Position numbers and translations under genes: made by a program. A stretch of DNA of 19,515 nucleotides from Deinococcus sp. (GTDB lineage Bacteria > Deinococcota > Deinococci > Deinococcales > Deinococcaceae): positions 1-19,515 of the forward strand of contig NZ_JAGLBG010000049.1 of the NCBI RefSeq assembly GCF_018260405.1, in the 5' to 3' direction. A model generated the notes under the pieces. That model searched no databases. It had not been told where the DNA came from and was given only the letters and a program-made list of their open reading frames with translations. Shown here one piece after another: positions 15,221 to 19,515 of the stretch (the first letter of the stretch is position 1; each line of letters starts with the position of its first letter).

Positions 15221-16360
15221 TTACTCGATGCTGGTGCGCCACTTCCATTCGCTGGCTCTCTTCATGACGTGGGCCATACCGCCGGTTATGGCGAGCTTCT
15301 GGTTCCAGGGCAGTTTCATCCAGCCGACGGCCATCAGACCGCCGAGGCTTACGAATTCGCCCAGGCTGGTAGGTTCGTAGGGGCTCAGCTCCTCGTTGCG
15401 GGCCAGACGCATGATGTTCTTACCGGTCAGGCGGCCCTGCTGCCCGGCGTGCTGCGCGGTGGTGGGCACGGGTTTGCCTTCTTGGTTCATCGCCAGACTC
15501 ATGTCGCCGATCACGAACACTTCGGGGTAGTTTTTGGCCCGCAGGAACTCGTCCACGGCGATGCGGCCACCGGGGCCTTTTTCCAGCTTCTCGCCCTTGA
15601 CGATGTCGCGGGCCTGAATCCCACCGGTCCAGATAATCTTGCCTGCCGGAAGCACTTTTTGCTGTCCGTCGGCGGTCTGCACGGTCACGCTGTCGGTGGT
15701 GGCCTGCATCAGTCGGTGGCCGACCATGATGTGAATGCCGTAATCTTCCAGGGTCTTCTGGGCCTTGGCCCGCAACGCATCGTCGAGTACGGGCAGAATC
15801 CGGGGACCAGCTTCAACGAGGTAGATGTTGATGGTCGGCAGGCCACGGGCCTTGCTCAGCTGCTCTGCACGCTGCGCGAGTTCGGTGACCAGTTCCACGC
15901 CGGTCAGGCCAGCGCCGCCCACCACGATGTCGCGGTTGCCTTCGTAGTCGCTGCTGTAAGCCCGGTTGATGAAGTTGAAGATTTCATCGGCGTCGTCGAT
16001 GCTCTTGAGCTCGGAGGCGTTCTCGGCCAGACCGGGGATACGGTAAAAGTTGGTCACGCTGCCCAGTCCGACCACCAGGGTGTCGTACAGCAGGACGCGG
16101 CCATCTTTCATGATGACTTCTTTTTCGTCGATATTGACGCTCTCGACCTGGGCCTGTTCAAAGTGCACGCCCGTTCCCTTTAAAAGCGGAATGATAGGCA
16201 GCGTGACGCGGGTATTGTGCGCCGCGGCCTCGTGCAGGCGGGTTTCAAACGTGTGGTAAGAGTTCTGTTCGACCAGCAGGGTTTCCAGACCGGGGGTGGG
16301 CTTAAGCTGAGTAGCGACGGCCAGACCTGCGTAACCAGCACCGAGGATTAGGGTTTTCAT
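15221..16360 (-). CDS. ndh: Type II NADH dehydrogenase (NDH-2), FAD-dependent
   Basis: Single-subunit, non-proton-pumping NADH:quinone oxidoreductase of the pyridine-nucleotide disulfide oxidoreductase family, acting at the inner face of the membrane. It is 379 aa. The N-terminal FAD-binding motif is GAGYAG; the second dinucleotide (NADH) motif is VVGGAGLTGVEL at about 146-157. A later FAD contact is VFVIGDMS. AQHAGQQG matches the AQxAxQ quinone-site signature of NDH-2. There is no hydrophobic C-terminal helix; a WKWRTS tail may bind the membrane as an amphipathic end. A Shine-Dalgarno AGGAG lies nine bases before the ATG, so translation is leadered. The leader folds into three hairpins. A sulfide:quinone reductase is a less likely alternative, since its redox cysteines are missing. 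Confidence 0.88.
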   Translation of the reverse strand: MKTLILGAGYAGLAVATQLKPTPGLETLLVEQNSYHTFETRLHEAAAHNTRVTLPIIPLLKGTGVHFEQAQVESVNIDEKEVIMKDGRVLLYDTLVVGLGSVTNFYRIPGLAENASELKSIDDADEIFNFINRAYSSDYEGNRDIVVGGAGLTGVELVTELAQRAEQLSKARGLPTINIYLVEAGPRILPVLDDALRAKAQKTLEDYGIHIMVGHRLMQATTDSVTVQTADGQQKVLPAGKIIWTGGIQARDIVKGEKLEKGPGGRIAVDEFLRAKNYPEVFVIGDMSLAMNQEGKPVPTTAQHAGQQGRLTGKNIMRLARNEELSPYEPTSLGEFVSLGGLMAVGWMKLPWNQKLAITGGMAHVMKRASEWKWRTSIE

Positions 16361-16369
16361 GGTTAAGTG

Positions 16370-16391
16370 CTCCTGTGAACGAATTCACGAG
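16370..16391 (-). promoter_or_regulatory. Hairpin next to and partly covering the ndh ribosome binding site
   Basis: On the minus strand GTGAA-TTCG-TTCAC forms a perfect 5-bp stem closed by a TTCG tetraloop. It is followed directly by AGGAG, the Shine-Dalgarno sequence. The preceding CTC (16391-16389) could pair with the GAG of AGGAG (16372-16370) and extend the stem over the ribosome binding site, leaving two bases bulged. This could make ndh translation depend on the folding state; it is inference. Confidence 0.5.
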
Positions 16392-16396
16392 TAAGC

Positions 16397-16441
16397 GGTA
16401 GCGGCTGCCTACCCGTACAAACAACCGGGAATCTCACCCGG
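16397..16441 (-). promoter_or_regulatory. Two further hairpins in the ndh leader
   Basis: On the minus strand CCGGG-TGAGATT-CCCGG (16441-16425) and GGTAG-GCAGCCG-CTACC (16413-16397) are consecutive 5-bp stem-loops. The loop TGAGATT in a GC stem resembles loops of flavin and cobalamin riboswitches, but the other conserved blocks of those classes are not found. The leader is about 85 bases if transcription starts near 16445. Confidence 0.4.
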
Positions 16442-16451
16442 CTTCTCAAAC

Positions 16452-16457
16452 AGTGTA
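16452..16457 (-). promoter_or_regulatory. Candidate -10 box of the ndh promoter
   Basis: TACACT on the minus strand fits TANNNT and overlaps the 8-bp palindrome GTGTACAC. A direct half-copy, GTGTA, lies just upstream (GTGTAAGGTGTACAC), which could be a repressor site. The -35 region is weak (TTTCCT/TCCTGA at a 17-18 bp spacing). Confidence 0.4.
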
Positions 16458-16592
16458 CACCTTACACGAACTGCTCAGGAAACGCCTAGAACTTTCCTGG
16501 ATGGGCAGGGGCCAGTCCAGCATGACCCTGTACAGATTGGGCCAGGCTTTACACACGTAACCCACGTTGCCGTCTTCACCTGGCAAGCGCGG

Positions 16593-16598
16593 CACAAT
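16593..16598 (+). promoter_or_regulatory. Possible leaderless -10 box, lysT
   Basis: CACAAT, one base away from TANNNT, is followed by seven bases and the ATG at 16606. It is weaker than the other boxes of this kind in the window but at the same distance. Confidence 0.4.
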
Positions 16599-16605
16599 AG
16601 AACGT

Positions 16606-17883
16606 ATGACGGCTCCTCAACCCCAGACCATGGCTGAAAAGATTCTGTCCCACCGGGGCGACCAAATCGTGTATGCGGGCGACCTCGCGGTGGTCGAAGT
16701 CGATCAGGTGATGGTCGTCGACAGCATTGCCCAGAGCTTTATCGAGCGCATGGAGCGTGATCTGGGGGCCAAACCCAAATACCCCGGGCGCGTCAGCATC
16801 GTGATCGACCACGTGGCCCCGGCCAGCAGCGTCTCGGTGGCGCAGTCGCACAAGGAAGCGCGGGAATACGCGGCTCAGACGGGCGTGCGGCTGTTCGAGG
16901 TCGGGCGCGGCATCTGCCATCAGGTGCTGATGGAAGAGAGACTGGCCCAGCCGGGCTGGATTGTGCTGGGCAGCGACAGCCACAGCACGACTTACGGCGC
17001 GGTGGCGGCTTTCGGCAGCGGCATGGGGGCCACCGACATCGCTCTGGCGGCAGCCAGCGGCAAAATCTGGCTGCGTGTGCCCGAAAGCGTCAAGGTGATG
17101 TTCACGGGCGACCTGCGCCCAGGCGTGGGGGCCAAAGATGTGGCGCTGGAAATGATCCGTGTGCTGGGCGCAGACGGCGCGACCTACCAGAGTATCGAGA
17201 TGCATGCCGGGAACCGCTTTACGCGCGGCGAGCGGATGACCCTGGCAAACCTCTGTGTAGAGGCCGGAGCCAAGTCGGGCCTGGTGGTGCCGGGCGGCGA
17301 AATTCTGACCGACTACGGCTACGACATCCCCGATTGGGTCTACCCCGACGAGGGCGCGGCCTACGTGCGTGAAATCGAGATCGACCTCACGGCGCTTAAC
17401 CCCCGCATGAGTGCGCCCAGCGAGGTGGACAACGTGCATGACGTGTCCGAACTGCGTGGCCTGAAGGTCGATCAGGTCTTTATCGGCACCTGCACCAACG
17501 GGCGCATCGAGGATTTGCACGCCGCCGCCGAGGTGCTCCGGGGGCGCAAGGTCAACCCCGCGACCCGACTGCTGGTGATTCCAGCCAGTTCGCAGGTCAT
17601 GGAGCAGGCGCTCGAGGACGGCACCATGCTGACGCTGCAACGCGCCGGGGCCGTGTTTGGAACGCCGGGCTGCGGCCCCTGCATGGGCCGTCACCAGGGG
17701 GTGCTGGCTCCGGGCGAGGTCTGCGTCAGCACCTCGAACCGCAACTTTATTGGGCGCATGGGTGACAAGGAAGCCCAGATCTACCTTGCCTCGCCTTCGG
17801 TAGCGGCAGCGACAGCGGTTATGGGCTGCGTCGCCCTGCCCGAGGATGTCCTGGGGACGGGTGTACCGGGTGTGGGCGCGTGA
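16606..17883 (+). CDS. lysT: Homoaconitase large subunit LysT (aconitase superfamily)
   Basis: Large subunit of the 4Fe-4S hydro-lyase that interconverts homocitrate and homoisocitrate through homoaconitate in the alpha-aminoadipate route to lysine. The sequence closely follows Thermus LysT as I recall it: MAEKILSHRGDQIVYAGD, then YPGRVSIVIDHVAPA, GWIVLGSDSHSTTYGA and TRGERMTLANL. The three cluster cysteines are in FIGTCTNGRIEDL and in GTPGCGPCMGRHQG. It is 425 aa from the ATG at 16606. A further ATG nine codons in (MAEKIL) is possible, and an upstream in-frame start at 16567 adds a non-family stretch. The LeuC paralogue is the main alternative, but the shared DQVMVVDSIA and VDNVHDV segments favour LysT. 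The small subunit (lysU), needed for activity, is not next to it in the window. Confidence 0.87.
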   Translation: MTAPQPQTMAEKILSHRGDQIVYAGDLAVVEVDQVMVVDSIAQSFIERMERDLGAKPKYPGRVSIVIDHVAPASSVSVAQSHKEAREYAAQTGVRLFEVGRGICHQVLMEERLAQPGWIVLGSDSHSTTYGAVAAFGSGMGATDIALAAASGKIWLRVPESVKVMFTGDLRPGVGAKDVALEMIRVLGADGATYQSIEMHAGNRFTRGERMTLANLCVEAGAKSGLVVPGGEILTDYGYDIPDWVYPDEGAAYVREIEIDLTALNPRMSAPSEVDNVHDVSELRGLKVDQVFIGTCTNGRIEDLHAAAEVLRGRKVNPATRLLVIPASSQVMEQALEDGTMLTLQRAGAVFGTPGCGPCMGRHQGVLAPGEVCVSTSNRNFIGRMGDKEAQIYLASPSVAAATAVMGCVALPEDVLGTGVPGVGA

Positions 17884-17961
17884 AGGTCAGTCTCGATCAC
17901 TGCGTCGTCAGGGTCAGCGACTGAGAAATCTTGAACGCCCTTTATAACCTCCGTGCAGCCC

Positions 17962-18975
17962 TTAGCGCACTTTCCAGCGCCACGCATAGACGTTCAGCAG
18001 TTCTCCCGGCGCAGGAGCCTTGCACACGACCAGTTGCACCTCGTTGGCCCGCCGTAGCCAGTAGGCCATCTGTCCGGGCCGCTGCGACGCCGCCAGCCCC
18101 GTGGTGACGATATGCGGGTCTGTGGGCCGGATGCCGTGCAGGCTTTCGCTGAGTTCGCGGCGGGCGGCTGGGGTCAACTCGGGCAAAATGTCGCCCAACT
18201 GGGCGTAGAGCGTTTCCAACTCCGGCAACTCGGCCCAGGCCGTGCGCTCAGGCAGAGTGCGCAGACTGCGGGCCAGCAGATCCAACTGGGCCGGGCTGCC
18301 CAGGGGCAATCCGCCGTGCAGCAGCCACAGTGACGCCCAGAGGGCCTGCGCCGCGTAGGGTCCGGGCTGCTCGATCAGGGCCGGATGCTCGTTCAGGCGG
18401 GCCAGCAGGAAGCGGGCCGCTTCCACAAGGCACCCGTGGTTAAGGCCCAGATAGGCCGATAGAACGCCCCAGGTGTGCAGCATAGTCAGTCGCACCTGGA
18501 CGGTGGTCACGGCGGTCAGCAGCGTAGCCCAGGTCGGGGGCTGTTCGCCGCACAGCTCGCGGAGCAGCGCTTCCGTACCGTCCTGGTTGTCTTTTTTCTG
18601 GGCCCACTGGCGGTAATTCGCCTGATCCATCGCCACGTGCGAAACCGCCAGATGCCGCGCAATTCGCGCCGTTTCTAGCGCTGAAAGGGCGGGGGGATGG
18701 CTCAGAGCCACGATAGGCCAGGCAGCGTTCTCGAACTCGGTCAGCAGCGCCCAGCTGTGTGGGCGGCGCGGCGGCAGGTCGGCCCGCACTTCCAGCAGCC
18801 CGCGCACCTCACTTAGACTGCCGTCCAGCAGGCGGCACAGCTGGGTGCTCAGCGTGCCCTCCGGGCCGATCAACTGGCGCTGGGCCTCCTGATCAATGAC
18901 GGTTCCGCGCCCGATGACCGCCCCGAGCCGCTGGGCCAGGACAGGCGGGTGTAGAGGAGTGGAACCCGGCGTCAT
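17962..18975 (-). CDS. Hypothetical protein, translationally coupled to a polysaccharide deacetylase
   Basis: Protein of 337 aa (343 if the upstream ATG at 18993 is used), not recognised. It is soluble-looking with no signal peptide or membrane helix. It is rich in Leu, Ala and Trp, with predicted helical stretches such as LLTAVTTVQVRLTMLHTWGVLSAYLGL and ALWASLWLLHGG. The C-terminal section (RRANEVQLVVCKAPAPGELLNVYAW) looks like beta strands and may be a separate small domain. The ATG at 18975 overlaps the deacetylase TGA (ATGA), and GGAGG abuts it directly, too close for a normal ribosome binding site. The ATG at 18993 lies inside the deacetylase gene. Coupling suggests a role in the same envelope or glycan process, but this is positional evidence only. 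Confidence 0.7.
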   Translation of the reverse strand: MTPGSTPLHPPVLAQRLGAVIGRGTVIDQEAQRQLIGPEGTLSTQLCRLLDGSLSEVRGLLEVRADLPPRRPHSWALLTEFENAAWPIVALSHPPALSALETARIARHLAVSHVAMDQANYRQWAQKKDNQDGTEALLRELCGEQPPTWATLLTAVTTVQVRLTMLHTWGVLSAYLGLNHGCLVEAARFLLARLNEHPALIEQPGPYAAQALWASLWLLHGGLPLGSPAQLDLLARSLRTLPERTAWAELPELETLYAQLGDILPELTPAARRELSESLHGIRPTDPHIVTTGLAASQRPGQMAYWLRRANEVQLVVCKAPAPGELLNVYAWRWKVR

Positions 18976-19515
18976 CCTCCGTAACTCTGCCATACTCGCC
19001 GCAGCCCGTCACGCAGCCCGATGCGCTGAGGCGGCAACTCGCTTAGCCTCACGGCCTGCCACCCGCGCTGCGCCAGCCCTTCCAGCAGGGGCCGCAGCAA
19101 TTCGGGGGTAACGCCGGGGCCATCGTGCAGCAAAATGACGCTGCCGGGGCGGGTACGCTCCAGGGTCTGGCGGGCCAGTTCCGCCGCCGTCTCAGAAGTC
19201 CACTTGGGCGCGGTCCAGTCGCGGCTTTCGCTGTCCCAGAGCACCACCTGCCGCCTCAGCAGCCGGGCGAACAGGCGGGTCAGCGGGCTGTGGCCTCCGT
19301 AGGGCGGGCGGTAAAAGTGCGGGTCGGGGTCGCTGGCCGGGCGCGGGTGCCACGCGATCTGCTGCCACTCGCGCCAGGGCCAGAGCAGCAGCGCCTGGGT
19401 GTGCCAGCGCCCGTGGGCTTCGAGCTGCTGCCCGCTGCGGCGCAGTTCCTCCAGCGCGTGTGGAAATTCCCGGCAGGCTGGCTCGGTCACGAAAAACGTC
19501 GCGCCCGCCCCATGC
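18972..19515 (-). CDS. Polysaccharide deacetylase (NodB domain), partial, 5' end outside the window
   Basis: C-terminal part, about 180 residues, of a carbohydrate esterase family 4 protein that would remove N- or O-acetyl groups from a cell-wall or surface polysaccharide. The frame is open to the window edge: upstream of a possible GTG at 19490 it continues as HGAGATFFV, which is the ATFFV strand of NodB domains, so the true start lies beyond 19515. Visible motifs are AHGRWHTQ (metal-binding His pair), YRPPYGG (motif 3), DSESRDW (motif 4 region) and VILLHDG (motif 5). The first motif, with the catalytic Asp pair (TFDD), is expected in the missing part. The second motif has HGRWH where NodB proteins usually have HSxxH or HTxxH. 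Its stop overlaps the start of the unrecognised gene that follows. Confidence 0.85.
   Translation of the reverse strand, partial: HGAGATFFVTEPACREFPHALEELRRSGQQLEAHGRWHTQALLLWPWREWQQIAWHPRPASDPDPHFYRPPYGGHSPLTRLFARLLRRQVVLWDSESRDWTAPKWTSETAAELARQTLERTRPGSVILLHDGPGVTPELLRPLLEGLAQRGWQAVRLSELPPQRIGLRDGLRRVWQSYGG

Noticed and set aside
16370..16457. Cobalamin or FMN riboswitch before ndh
   Set aside because: Only the GGTGAGATTCC-type hairpin is shared. The other conserved blocks, such as the B12 box or the FMN GGCGGTA and AGTCCGGATG-type segments, are absent and the leader is too short.
16576..17694. 372-codon open frame antisense to lysT
   Set aside because: It is rich in His, Gly and Ala, complementary to a confident gene, and has no start signal.
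17887..17924. Terminator after lysT
   Set aside because: TCAGTC and GACTGA form only a 6-bp stem with a 26-base loop and no T-run.

Overview
The window looks like a chromosomal segment of a Deinococcus-type bacterium (Deinococcota). The evidence is a high-GC backbone and a homoaconitase large subunit (LysT) of the Thermus/Deinococcus lysine pathway. Several genes also have the leaderless promoter layout described for Deinococcus: a TANNNT box ending 6-7 nt before the start codon. The species assignment is inference from recalled family sequences; no search was run.

Layout. 1-2055 (+): low-GC, 5'-damaged gene for a CshA/GEVED-type secreted surface protein. 2062-2195: first copy of a small inverted-repeat element. 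2196-3473 (-): glcF. 3808-4137 (+): DarA/PstA-type c-di-AMP receptor, convergent with 4160-6351 (-), the rapZ-yvcK pair joined by a 4-bp overlap. 6481-6578: second, shorter copy of the element, then a terminator serving metG (6597-8609, -). 8610-9071: a hairpin-rich divergent region between metG and ruvA. 9072-11234 (+): ruvA, an ltrA-family membrane protein gene and a small membrane protein gene, all overlapping. 11235-11367: third copy of the element. 11600-12382 (+): nitroreductase. 12473-14941 (+): class A penicillin-binding protein with a strong terminator. 15221-16360 (-): type II NADH dehydrogenase with a structured leader. 16606-17883 (+): lysT. 17962-19515 (-): an unrecognised 337-343 aa protein and the C-terminal part of a polysaccharide deacetylase that runs off the window.

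Most genes are housekeeping: glycolate oxidation, cell-wall and c-di-AMP related control (rapZ, yvcK, darA-like, PBP), translation (metG), recombination repair (ruvA), respiration (NDH-2) and lysine synthesis. No complete undescribed multi-gene system is evident. The most interesting signals are non-coding. One is a three-copy MITE-like element whose 3-bp target duplication is itself a stop codon in two of the three insertions, and which carries an internal stem-loop kept by wobble and compensatory changes. The others are the recurring leaderless promoter box, which moves several start codons, and the folded leaders of metG and the NADH dehydrogenase.
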